From CAVRAW01 sp963716135 (GTDB lineage: Bacteria; Planctomycetota; Planctomycetia; Pirellulales; JADZDJ01), in contig OY970289.1 in assembly GCA_963716135.1 (NCBI GenBank), positions 930,001-994,000 on the forward strand: DNA of 64,000 nucleotides. Reading direction: 5' to 3'. The translations under genes were made by a program, and so were the position numbers. The notes under the pieces were generated by a model that worked only from the letters and a program-made list of their open reading frames with translations, was not told where the DNA came from and made no database searches. Below, in pieces: positions 56,234 to 64,000 of this stretch (its first letter is position 1; each line of letters begins with the position of its first letter).

Positions 56234-56815
56234 ATGAAAACCGTATTTACGACTGGCGAGGCGGCCAAAATCTGCAAGGTCAGCCAGCAAACGATTATTC
56301 GTTGCTTTGATTCGGGGCAACTCAAAGGTTTCCGCGTGCCTGGCAGCCGCTTCCGCCGCATTCCGCGCGCGGAACTGTACTCTTTCATGCGCGATAACGG
56401 CATTCCGACCGACGCGTTGGAAAGCGGCAAACGAAAAATCCTGGTCGTCGACGACGATCAAGAGCTTGTCGACCTAATTGTCGACGTCCTGGAAAAGGAC
56501 GGACGCTTCGAGGTGCGCTCCGTGAACAACGGCTTCGACGCCGGCATGATGGTCAAGGAATATCATCCCGACTTGATCGTGCTGGACGTGATGCTGCCGG
56601 ATATCAACGGGCGCGAAGTTTGCACGCGAGTGCGCGGCGACAAGACCATGGACGATGTGAAGATCATTTGCATCAGCGGCATGATCGAGAACGACAAGAT
56701 CGAAGACCTGAAAGCCTCCGGAGCAAACGATTTCTTGCACAAGCCGTTCGAGGTGGAAACGCTGGTCGATCGGATTGGCGCGTTGTTGGATGTGGAATCG
56801 GTGGCGACGGGCTGA
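56234..56815 (+). CDS. Response regulator with N-terminal excisionase/MerR-type HTH
   Basis: A 193-residue protein of reversed order. The DNA-binding winged helix comes first (about 5-55, FTTGEAAKICKVSQQTIIRC and GFRVPGSRFRRIPRAEL). The receiver domain follows (about 67-190) with acidic pocket DDD at 73-75, phospho-acceptor Asp118 in LIVLDVMLPD, the Ser in ICISGM and Lys in LHKPF. Most response regulators have REC first. ATG 56234 is chosen because homology starts there. A histidine kinase gene follows, with an intrinsic terminator between. Confidence 0.88.
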   Translation: MKTVFTTGEAAKICKVSQQTIIRCFDSGQLKGFRVPGSRFRRIPRAELYSFMRDNGIPTDALESGKRKILVVDDDQELVDLIVDVLEKDGRFEVRSVNNGFDAGMMVKEYHPDLIVLDVMLPDINGREVCTRVRGDKTMDDVKIICISGMIENDKIEDLKASGANDFLHKPFEVETLVDRIGALLDVESVATG

Positions 56816-56856
56816 GCGATTCCTGGTCGGATATAAATTACCGTTGGATTCTCCAA

Positions 56857-56886
56857 GCCCAGGAGTTGCAACTCCTGGGCTTTTTT
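56857..56886 (+). terminator. Intrinsic terminator between regulator and kinase genes
   Basis: The stem GCCCAGGAGTT / AACTCCTGGGC (56857-56867 and 56870-56880) has a 2-nt loop and is followed by six T. It lies 41 bp after the response-regulator stop and only 12 bp before the kinase ATG, so read-through would control kinase expression. Confidence 0.92.
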
Positions 56887-56898
56887 ATTGGCGCGAAG

Positions 56899-58284
56899 AT
56901 GAAATCTCGCACGATGCTTTCGCTGCCGCGGATCGTTCATGGCGCCGGGCGCTGGACGCTGCCGCTTTGCGATGCAACGGCGCTGGCGTTGGCGGGCGCA
57001 CTGGTCGACGAATCGAATTCGGCGCGGGAGGGCAAGCTTGTCGCCGCAATCGTTGCCGATCCGGCGTTGGCAGTCTGGTCGGTGGACCGTTTCGCAGCCG
57101 GCGAACCGAGCGGCGGGTCGACGTCGGCCCGGTCGATTGCCGAGTGGTTGGCCCCGCGGCTGATCGACGTGCTCCAGTGGCCTGAAGCGCCATTGGTCAC
57201 GTTTACCGCGCAGCAGCACGGACAATTCGCGGCACTGGTGGCCGAATCGGTCGCCGCCGCCAGCGAGGTGTGCCGCGCGCTAGGCGATGGTGATGCGACG
57301 GCGCATCCGGATCAATTGGCAGCGTTGACTTCCCGGTGGCGCGAATGGTTCAAGGCTTGTGATACCGGCGATGGAGAATCGGTCCTGCCTGAATGGCCAC
57401 TTCAACCGCCGGCGGTCAGCGATTCGCTATCGGCAGAGTCTCGCGCCGCCGGTGACGAGGCGTGGCGGCGTTGGCTCAGCGAAATTCCAGACGTCCACAA
57501 TGTGGTTCCGCCGCTAATCGAGCGATTACGACAGTCTGCGCGGCTTGAGGCTGACTTCGACGACCGCCTGCAGACGGCTAAGCTCGATTCGCTGAAAGAA
57601 TTCGCCTATGGCGCGGGACATGAACTGAACAATCCGCTGGCGAACATCGCCAGCCGGGCGCAGACGCTATTGCGCGAGGAGACTCATCCCGAGCGGCGCC
57701 GACGGTTGGCGGCGATCAATACGCAAGCTTTCCGGGCGCACGAGATGCTGGCGGACATGATGCTGTTTGCGCGGCCGCCGCAGTTGGCGCCGGAATTGGT
57801 CGATCTTGTGCAACTGGCGGGCGAAGTCTTAGCGGGGCTGGCCGAGGATGCCGCCGCCCAGCAAACCGCTTTGCGCCCGCCGACTCGCCGCGAGCCGGCG
57901 AACGTTGCCGCCGACCCGGTGCAATTGCGCGTGGCACTGCGGGCGATATGCGCCAATTCGTTGGAGGCGCTGGGACGGGGCGGCAATGTGGGCATTGAAA
58001 TCTCGCAGCAAGGCGACGCTACGGAAATCACTGTTCGCGACGATGGCCCGGGAATCTCGGCGGATATTCGCGAAAAAATCTTCGATCCGTTTTTCTCCGG
58101 GCGGGAAGCCGGGCGCGGGTTGGGCTTCGGGCTATCAAAAGCCTGGCGCATCATCGCGCTGCACGGCGGACAGATCGTCGTTCATAGTGAACCCGGCCGC
58201 GGCGCGACGTTCACCATCGCGCTGCCGATGCAAGTTCTGCCCTCATGTCAGCAGTCCCCCACCGATGAATCTTTACGACATTAA
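56899..58284 (+). CDS. Sensor histidine kinase, soluble
   Basis: A 461-residue protein with no clear membrane helix. The N-terminal about 220 residues are an unrecognised sensing region. The H-box has His241 in AYGAGHELNNPLANIASRAQ. The N-box is LRAICANSLEAL. The G-boxes are VRDDGPGISADI and GRGLGFGLSKAWRII. It is likely the partner of the upstream response regulator, although a strong terminator separates them. It overlaps the glutathione peroxidase start by 20 bp. Confidence 0.88.
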   Translation: MKSRTMLSLPRIVHGAGRWTLPLCDATALALAGALVDESNSAREGKLVAAIVADPALAVWSVDRFAAGEPSGGSTSARSIAEWLAPRLIDVLQWPEAPLVTFTAQQHGQFAALVAESVAAASEVCRALGDGDATAHPDQLAALTSRWREWFKACDTGDGESVLPEWPLQPPAVSDSLSAESRAAGDEAWRRWLSEIPDVHNVVPPLIERLRQSARLEADFDDRLQTAKLDSLKEFAYGAGHELNNPLANIASRAQTLLREETHPERRRRLAAINTQAFRAHEMLADMMLFARPPQLAPELVDLVQLAGEVLAGLAEDAAAQQTALRPPTRREPANVAADPVQLRVALRAICANSLEALGRGGNVGIEISQQGDATEITVRDDGPGISADIREKIFDPFFSGREAGRGLGFGLSKAWRIIALHGGQIVVHSEPGRGATFTIALPMQVLPSCQQSPTDESLRH

Positions 58285-58744
58285 CGTCACTACGATCGAC
58301 GGGCGGCAGACATCGCTGGCCGATTATCGCGGCCAGGTATTGTTGATCGTGAATGTTGCGAGCCAGTGCGGGTTCACGCCGCAGTATGCCGGGCTGGAAT
58401 CGCTTTATCAGCAACATCAAAGCGAAGGCTTCAGCGTGCTGGGGTTTCCGTGCGATCAGTTTGGGCATCAGGAGCCGGGCGACGAAGCAGAGATTCAGCA
58501 GTTTTGCACGACCAAGTACCACGTAACCTTTCCGATGTTTTCGAAGATCGAAGTGAACGGCCCGAAAGCGCATCCGCTTTATCAATTTCTGAAGTCGGAA
58601 AAGTCGGGCTTGCTGGGGACGGAGGCCATAAAATGGAACTTCACCAAGTTCCTTATCAGCCGCGAGGGGGAGGTCGTAAAACGATATGCGCCCACGACAA
58701 CGCCGGAAAAAGTCGCCGCGGACCTGGCTGCGCTGCTGCGATGA
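58265..58744 (+). CDS. Glutathione peroxidase family protein
   Basis: A thiol peroxidase of 159 residues. The active-site Cys35 is in VNVASQCGFTPQYAGLESL. VLGFPCDQFGHQEPGDEAEI has the conserved Gln and second Cys. IKWNFTKFLISREGEVVKRY holds the catalytic Trp and Asn. Bacterial members usually use thioredoxin and reduce lipid or organic hydroperoxides. ATG 58265 overlaps the kinase gene's last 20 bp, so the genes are probably co-translated. Confidence 0.93.
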   Translation: MNLYDINVTTIDGRQTSLADYRGQVLLIVNVASQCGFTPQYAGLESLYQQHQSEGFSVLGFPCDQFGHQEPGDEAEIQQFCTTKYHVTFPMFSKIEVNGPKAHPLYQFLKSEKSGLLGTEAIKWNFTKFLISREGEVVKRYAPTTTPEKVAADLAALLR

Positions 58745-58953
58745 GCCGCAAAGTCACCGCGCCTTTGCCAGTTTATCGCGCGATGCTATCACGCTCGCTA
58801 TGCTTCGGCTGCCACTGATCTTGTGTCGCTAGGCGCGATGAAATAAGCTTTGCGACACAACATCCGTTGGCCAGGGGCCACGCGAGCCAATGGTGGCAAT
58901 TGCCGTCGCCTCGTATTCCAACCGCACACCGTCAGTCAGGGAAGACTGCCCGC

Positions 58954-61090
58954 ATGTTGCCTGAAACCACTGGGATGAGTGCGGTGGCCCAGCATCGCAC
59001 GCCCGGCAATGCGCCGTCCGGCCATCCTGCGTTTCCACTCGATTCGACCGCGCCGGATCTGGCCGCGCCCTCGCTGCGTCAGGCGATTTTCCGCACGCAG
59101 CAATGGCTGATCAACCGCCAGCACGCCGACGGGTTTTGGGTGGCTGAGCTGGAAGGCGATACGATCCTGGAGAGCGAATTTCTGCTGCTGTTGGCGTATT
59201 TGGGGGAGGAACGATCGCCGCTGGCGCTGAAAGTGCGCAGAATATCTGCTGGAAAAACAAACGCCGGAAGGATTCTGGACGCAGTATCCCGGCGGCGGAT
59301 TGGATCTTAGCGCCACGGTAAAAGCGTACTTTGCGTTGAAGCTCACTGGGCACGATCCAGCCTCAGAACCGATGCAACGGGCTCGGGCCGTGATCATGGC
59401 CGGGGGCGGGGCCGACGCGGTCAACAGCTTTACGCGATTTTACTTGGCCCTGTTGGGACAGATTCCGTACGAAGCGTGTCCCAACGTGCCGCCGGAATTC
59501 CTGCTATTGCCCCAGTGGTTCCCTGTCAACCTGTATTCGATCAGTGCCTGGTCGCGGACGATTTTGGTGCCGCTGTCGATCATGTCGGCCTTCCAGCCGG
59601 TGCGGCATATCGAGCCGGAGCGCGGCATTCGCGAGCTGTTGCTCAGCGATCCCATGACGTGGCCGTATCCGCGGTGCCCGGGCTTGCCGCGGAGCAAGCG
59701 GATTGTCAGTTGGGACCGGTTTTTCCACGGCACCGACAAGCTGTTCAAATTCTTGCAGCGGCACCACATCACGCCGCTGCGACATTGGGCGGTGCAATCG
59801 GCCAAGCGCTGGATGTTGCACCGCTTCGCCAGCAGCGACGGGTTGGGTGCGATTTTCCCGCCGCTGATTTGGAGCATCGTGGCGTTGCGCTCGCTGGGCT
59901 ACGGCGAGGGGTCGCCCGAGATGCGCTACTGCCGCAAACAACTTTGGAACCTGGTCATCGAGGAAGAACACACGGCCCATTTGCAACCGTGCAAATCGCC
60001 GGTGTGGGATACGGCGCTCACGCTGCGAGCGCTGGCGGAAAGCGGGTTGGAGGCGGATCATCCGGCGACGACGCGCGGCGTGCAGTGGCTGTTGGCGCAA
60101 GAGATTCGCACGCGCGGCGATTGGTCGCATAATGTTGCCGCTCAGCCGGGGGCCTGGTGCTTCGAATTTGCCAATCCGCACTATCCGGATTTGGACGACA
60201 CGGCGATGGCGGTTTTGTCGCTGCAGGAAGCGCAGACCATGCCGGCCAGCCGCGGCGGTTGGCTGCCGCCGGATTTGAAAATAGTGGCCGACACCACCTC
60301 CCCCACCCTGCCCGACGCGCGCTGCAAAGCGATGCTCTTGGACGACGTGGCCGGGGCGACCGACCGGGCGGCGCATTGGATGCTGGCCATGCAGAACCGC
60401 GATGGCGGCTGGGGGGCGTTCGACAAAGACAACACGGCCGAATTTTTGTGCCATGTGCCGTTTGCGGATCACAATGCGATGATCGATCCGAGCTCTCCCG
60501 ACCTTACCGCGCGAGTTTTGGAGGCGGTGGCGCGCGTGGGCAAGCGGCTGGGACACGTGGCGGTCGATCGGGCCGTGGAATATCTCCGCCGCACCCAAGA
60601 AGCCGACGGCAGTTGGTTTGGACGCTGGGGCGTGAATTACATTTATGGAACGTGGCAGGCGCTTACCGGTCTGCGGGCCGCCGGTGTGCCGGCGCACGAT
60701 CCGGCGATTGTGGCCGGGGCGCAGTGGTTGATCGCGCATCAGCAATCCACGGGGGGTTGGGGCGAAACGGCCGATAGCTACATCGATACGAGCCTGCGCG
60801 GCCAAGGGCGCGAAACCGCTTCGCAGACGGCTTGGGCGCTGATGGGGCTGGTGTCGGCCGGCATGCACGATCACCCGGCCGCTCAGCGCGGCGTGCAATA
60901 TTTGCTTGCGCATCAGAACCACGACGGCTCGTGGCATGAAACGGAATTCACCGGGACCGGCTTTCCACGCGTGTTCTATCTGCGCTATCACTACTACTGC
61001 ATTTACTTCCCCTTGATGGCACTGGCGCGCTGGGCCCGAGCTGCGGAAGAGAAAGAAAATGCAGACTGCAAATTGCAGAATGCAGAATGA
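58954..61090 (+). CDS. shc: Squalene-hopene cyclase, one frameshift
   Basis: Cyclises squalene to hopene at the membrane. Intact length would be about 711 residues. LRQAIFRTQQWLINRQHADG starts homology. The catalytic DXDD motif is PDLDDTAMAVLSLQEA near residue 412. Several QW repeats are visible (AMQNRDGGWGAFDKDN, QEADGSWFGRWGVNY, QQSTGGWGETADSYID). An extra A in AAA at 59230-59232 breaks the frame: LALK should continue CAEYLLEKQTPEGFW. ATG 58954 or the ATG seven codons later could be the start. The C-terminus (ADCKLQNAE) is repeat-like. hpnH follows 12 bp later. Confidence 0.95.
61056..61090 (+). repeat. TGCAGAATGCAGAA-type repeat forming the shc C-terminus
   Basis: AATGCAGACTGCAAATTGC then AGAATGCAGAATGA encodes the last residues of Shc and its stop. 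It uses the same words as the repeat at 35307-35371. The tail is not part of the cyclase fold. Confidence 0.5.
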
Positions 61091-61102
61091 CAGGTCGCCG
61101 TC

Positions 61103-62137
61103 ATGGGCGTTCCGATCTCTCAAATGTGGACCGTGGCCAGTTACGTGCTGCGGAAGCGGCTGCGCGGAGAGAAGCGTTATCCGTTGGTGCTGATGCTGGA
61201 GCCGCTGTTGCGGTGCAATCTGGCTTGCGCCGGGTGCGGCAAGATCCAACATCCCGCGGAGATACTGCGGCGGCAGCTTACGCCGGAGCAATGCTTCCGA
61301 GCTGTCGAGGAGTGCGGCGCGCCGGTGGTTTCGATCCCGGGGGGCGAGCCGCTGTTGCATCCGCAAATCGACGAGATCGTGGCGGGACTGGTGGCGCGGC
61401 GGAAGTACATTTACCTGTGCACCAACGCCATCAAGCTGGAGGAAGCGCTGCCGCGCTTCACGCCGTCGAAATATTTCTCGTTCTCGATCCATCTCGACGG
61501 CCCGCGCGAGCAGCATGACGCCGCCGTGTGCCGAGAAGGCGTGTACGACATTGCCGTGCGGGCGATCCAAGCGGCCGTCGCCGCCGGTTTTCGCGTGACC
61601 ACCAATACCACGCTATACAACGATGCGGATCCTGTTCGGCTGCGGAAATTCTTGGATACAGTGACCGACTTGGGCGTGGAAGGGATGATGCTTTCGCCTG
61701 GGTACAGCTATTCCAAAGCGCCGGACCAGGAAAATTTCCTTCCGCGCGAGAAAACCGTGCGGCTGTTTCGGCAACTGCTGGGGAAGCGGCCGAGGCGCTG
61801 GAAATTCAATCACTCGCCGCTGTTTTTGGAATTTCTGCAAGGCGATTGGCAGCTTGAATGCACGCCGTGGGGAAATCCGACCTATAACGTGTTCGGCTGG
61901 CAGAAGCCTTGTTACTTGCTGGATGACGGTTATGTGCAGACGTTCCAGGAGCTAATTGACACGACCGACTGGGCCGCCTACGGCCGGGCCAGCGGTAATC
62001 CGCGCTGCAAAAACTGCATGGTTCATTGCGGTTATGAGCCGACGGCGGTCGCTGAAACCTTCGGCTCGCTGCGCGGCTTGTGGCGCGGCGCGGAGCGTGC
62101 TGTTCGGATCGTCAGGGCAGACTGCCTCGCCGGTTGA
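61103..62137 (+). CDS. hpnH: Adenosyl-hopene transferase HpnH
   Basis: A radical SAM enzyme that adds the 5'-deoxyadenosyl group to hopene, the first step to C35 hopanoids. The 344-residue protein has MGVPISQMWTVASYVLRKRL, the cluster motif C38-xxx-C42-xx-C45 (RCNLACAGCGK), SIPGGEPLLHP and a C-terminal Cys set (CKNCMVHCGYEPTA). It is cotranscribed with shc. The adenine-removing HpnG-like gene lies about 55 kb away at 5195-5938. Confidence 0.95.
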   Translation: MGVPISQMWTVASYVLRKRLRGEKRYPLVLMLEPLLRCNLACAGCGKIQHPAEILRRQLTPEQCFRAVEECGAPVVSIPGGEPLLHPQIDEIVAGLVARRKYIYLCTNAIKLEEALPRFTPSKYFSFSIHLDGPREQHDAAVCREGVYDIAVRAIQAAVAAGFRVTTNTTLYNDADPVRLRKFLDTVTDLGVEGMMLSPGYSYSKAPDQENFLPREKTVRLFRQLLGKRPRRWKFNHSPLFLEFLQGDWQLECTPWGNPTYNVFGWQKPCYLLDDGYVQTFQELIDTTDWAAYGRASGNPRCKNCMVHCGYEPTAVAETFGSLRGLWRGAERAVRIVRADCLAG

Positions 62138-62348
62138 AAATAAAACAAGCCAACCTGTCACGGCGCTACCGATTCTAAATGTCGGTCCAACACGGTGCGG
62201 CGGCAACGGCTGCAGCGAACCGATCGTCATCTCCACGGTGATTCGCCGCGGTGAATCTGCGGTTGATAGCGACCTCGGCGCTGATATGATTCTGAGGTAG
62301 TTCTCGCCCAAAGTGCGAGATCTATTTGCCTCTAGCGCCGAGTTTGCC

Positions 62349-63152
62349 ATGCTGCTGGCCGAACCACCACGCACTGCCTACGACTTGCATTTTCGGTTGC
62401 TAGGCGTTCCGGTGCGGATCACGCCGTTTTTCTGGGTGGCGAGTGTGCTGTTGGGTTATCCGGTGGCCAAAGATTTCTCAGAGGTATCACACGGGGAGTT
62501 TTCCATCGGTTTGATGCTGATACTTTGGACCCTAGCCGTTTTGTTATCCGTTTTGGTACATGAATTTGGTCACGCAATGGCGTTTCGGTCATTCGGTGTG
62601 GAATCCGACGTAGTGTTATATCATTTCGGCGGTTTGGCCATTCCACAGCGATCGTTTGGCTACGCTGCGGGCAGGCAGTCGTGGCATGAACCAAAGAAAC
62701 AACTCGTGATCTCCACCGCCGGTCCGGTAGCCCAATTGCTATTGGCGGTGATCGTGGGCGCTATTTTTTACGTAGGCGGTTTCGCAGTTCCCAATCCGCT
62801 GCCAATTCGGGGTCTGAATTTTTTGCACAAGGGTCAATTGCCGACCTTGCCACTCTATGCTTTTGAGTATTCGTTAATCTTCTCCAGCGTTTGGTGGGCG
62901 CTTTTGAATTTGCTGCCGATCTATCCGCTGGACGGCGGACAGATTTCGCGTGAAATGTTCAACCTTGCGAATCCAAATCAAGGCATTCGCTATTCGTTGA
63001 TTCTATCTGTCGTCGTCGCCGGCATCGTTGCGGTGTATGGATTCACGCACAACGACACGTTCATGGGGATCATGTTTGCACTTTTGGCCTATTCGAGCTA
63101 TATGACGCTGCAGGCGTATTTCGGCGGCGGGCGCGGATTCGGCGGGGGGTGA
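62349..63152 (+). CDS. Site-2 protease family (M50) membrane metalloprotease
   Basis: A 267-residue intramembrane zinc protease with about six helices. The zinc motif is HEFGH at 71-75 and the third ligand is in NLLPIYPLDGGQISREMF. ISTAGPVAQLLLAVIVG is the conserved fourth-helix block. There is no PDZ domain, so it is the compact SpoIVFB-like form. Substrates cannot be predicted. ATG 62349 is chosen; GTG 62313 is an in-frame alternative. It follows hpnH by 211 bp, with no terminator recognised. Confidence 0.88.
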   Translation: MLLAEPPRTAYDLHFRLLGVPVRITPFFWVASVLLGYPVAKDFSEVSHGEFSIGLMLILWTLAVLLSVLVHEFGHAMAFRSFGVESDVVLYHFGGLAIPQRSFGYAAGRQSWHEPKKQLVISTAGPVAQLLLAVIVGAIFYVGGFAVPNPLPIRGLNFLHKGQLPTLPLYAFEYSLIFSSVWWALLNLLPIYPLDGGQISREMFNLANPNQGIRYSLILSVVVAGIVAVYGFTHNDTFMGIMFALLAYSSYMTLQAYFGGGRGFGGG

Positions 63153-63184
63153 TAGGCCGGAAATTCTTTGACGCAGCGCGCATT

Positions 63185-63212
63185 GCCCCGGGTCATTGAC
63201 CCGGGGCTAAAT
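63185..63212. repeat. REP-like palindrome, GTTTAGCCCCGG family (inverted)
   Basis: GCCCCGGGTCA / TGACCCGGGGC (63185-63195 and 63197-63207) form an 11-bp stem followed by TAAAT, so the other strand begins ATTTAGCCCCGG. It lies between the M50 protease and SGNH genes. Confidence 0.65.
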
Positions 63213-63228
63213 AGACGGAACGTGACTC

Positions 63229-64000
63229 GTGAAATGCGAAAATGAAAAGCCACCGGCGCGGCGCGTGGTGCTTTTGGGCGCGAGCAATCTGACGCGCGGC
63301 ATTTCCACCGTCGTCGAGACGGCGCAACGTGTCTGCGGCGGCGGTTCGTTGGAAGTGTTGTCCGCCTTGGGGCACGGCCGGTCGTACGGGATCACGAGCA
63401 CCGTGCTGGGGCGCACATTGCCCAGCATCCTGGAATGCGGACTGTGGGAAGCGCTCGAGGCTCGAAGCGACGTGCCGACGGCGGCGCTGGTGACCGACAT
63501 CGGCAACGATCTGATGTACCAGGTCGAGGCGCCGCAGATCGTGGCTTGGGTCGAAACCGTTCTGGAGCGATTGCAACGCGCCGGCGCCCGCGTTAGCATG
63601 ACGCTGTTGCCGGTCGACAGCCTGCTGAGCGTATCGCCGCGGCGCTATTATTTTTTCCGCAGCCTGATGTTCCCGCGCTGCCGGCTGAGCTTTGCCGAAG
63701 CCGGCGACCGGGCGCGGCAACTGCACGATCGGTTGCAGGCGGTCGGGCAAGCGCGGCGTGCGACTGGTTCCGCAGCAGGCCGCGTGGTACGGCATCGACC
63801 CGATTCACATTCGCCGGCGGCATTGGCGGCACGCCTGGCGCGAGATTCTGGCTTCCTGGCAGGACGACGGCGGTGCGCTGCCTGCGCCGGCGGCGGGTTC
63901 GCTGCGTCGCTGGGTCTATCTGACCAGCCGCTCGCCGCAACAACATTGGATATTCGGGATCGAGCGGCGGCGCAAACAGCCAGCGGCGCGGCTGGGCGGC
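63229..64000 (+). CDS. SGNH-hydrolase-like protein, one frameshift, partial
   Basis: At least 257 residues, cut by the window end. GTG 63229 starts KCENEKPPARR. Block I-like LLGASNLTRGISTVV has a Ser, block III-like TDIGNDLMYQ has Gly-Asn-Asp, and a late DPIHIRRRHWRHAW has the Asp-His pair; this is the SGNH esterase pattern. The register breaks at about 63752-63758 (GCGCGGCG): dropping one base joins VGQAR to VRLVPQQAAWYGIDPIHI. The minus-strand frames opposite are shadows. The substrate is unknown. Confidence 0.7.
   Translation, partial: MKCENEKPPARRVVLLGASNLTRGISTVVETAQRVCGGGSLEVLSALGHGRSYGITSTVLGRTLPSILECGLWEALEARSDVPTAALVTDIGNDLMYQVEAPQIVAWVETVLERLQRAGARVSMTLLPVDSLLSVSPRRYYFFRSLMFPRCRLSFAEAGDRARQLHDRLQAVGQARRATGSAAGRVVRHRPDSHSPAALAARLARDSGFLAGRRRCAACAGGGFAASLGLSDQPLAATTLDIRDRAAAQTASGAAGR

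Noticed and set aside
59504..61570. 688-residue minus-strand open frame
   Set aside because: It is antisense to shc and hpnH, whose motifs are unmistakable; the frame has no recognisable domain.
63193..63795. 200-residue minus-strand open frame
   Set aside because: It is antisense to the SGNH-like gene, which has the expected catalytic blocks.

Overview
This window is a GC-rich chromosomal segment, most likely from a planctomycete of the Pirellulales type (inferred from protein style and gene content; no rRNA is present to confirm it). It carries about 50 protein-coding genes. I found no tRNA, rRNA, CRISPR array or prophage. Pointers to a planctomycete are a hopanoid pathway (hpnC-hpnD-hpnE, an hpnG-like gene, shc, hpnH), lipid A synthesis (lpxB), a DksA-type protein, a giant FHA/coiled-coil membrane protein, PQQ-type beta-propellers, and many dispersed palindromic repeats.

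Layout. 1-2000: end of an unknown gene, two CRP-like palindromes, a CBS protein, ispH. 1.9-6 kb: squalene synthesis (hpnC, hpnD, hpnE), convergent with an hpnG-like nucleosidase. 6-10.2 kb (minus): lpxB, a GT2 glycosyltransferase, a toxin-antitoxin pair, trmB, a FabZ-like dehydratase and a small basic protein. 10.3-14 kb (minus): Prc/Tsp protease and cbiX. 14.1-17 kb (plus): FHA-GAF-AAA+ regulator, then a REP-associated transposase with its own palindromes. 17-21.3 kb: repeat-rich DNA, nucleoside hydrolase, HtrA protease, DksA-type protein. 21.3-25.9 kb: FHA/coiled-coil gene. 26-32.4 kb: TIM-barrel isomerase, LolD/FtsX-like transporter, duplicated membrane protein. 32.4-34.2 kb: queuosine genes queE, queC and queF. 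34.3-41.4 kb (minus): deaminase, thioesterase, rpsR, RNA-binding protein, GT4, chorismate-lyase-like protein, polyprenyl synthase, HemN-like radical SAM enzyme. 42.5-49.9 kb (minus): a tightly packed set of PQQ propeller, Fe-alcohol dehydrogenase, aldehyde dehydrogenase, four-helix-bundle protein, acyl-adenylating enzyme and PQQ lipoprotein. 50.1-58.7 kb (plus): hypothetical-SNF2-RecA-like operon, stress protein, mnmG, response regulator, histidine kinase, glutathione peroxidase. 58.9-64 kb: squalene-hopene cyclase, hpnH, site-2 protease, SGNH hydrolase (cut by the window end).

How the genes fit together. IspH supplies isoprenoid precursors. HpnC/D/E convert farnesyl-PP to squalene, Shc cyclises it, HpnH adds adenosyl and the HpnG-like enzyme removes adenine. 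The pathway is split over two loci about 54 kb apart. The 42.5-49.9 kb set looks like acid activation, reduction to aldehyde and reduction to alcohol, with periplasmic propellers.

Two window-wide properties matter to any user. First, about 20 single-base frameshifts hit about 14 genes, including mnmG, trmB and shc. Most restore a family-like protein when one base is added or removed in a short G, C, A or GC run. This looks like residual sequencing or assembly error, not gene decay. Second, several families of short inverted repeats fill intergenic gaps, often between convergent genes, and some copies have entered coding sequence (cbiX, aldehyde dehydrogenase N-terminus, shc C-terminus).
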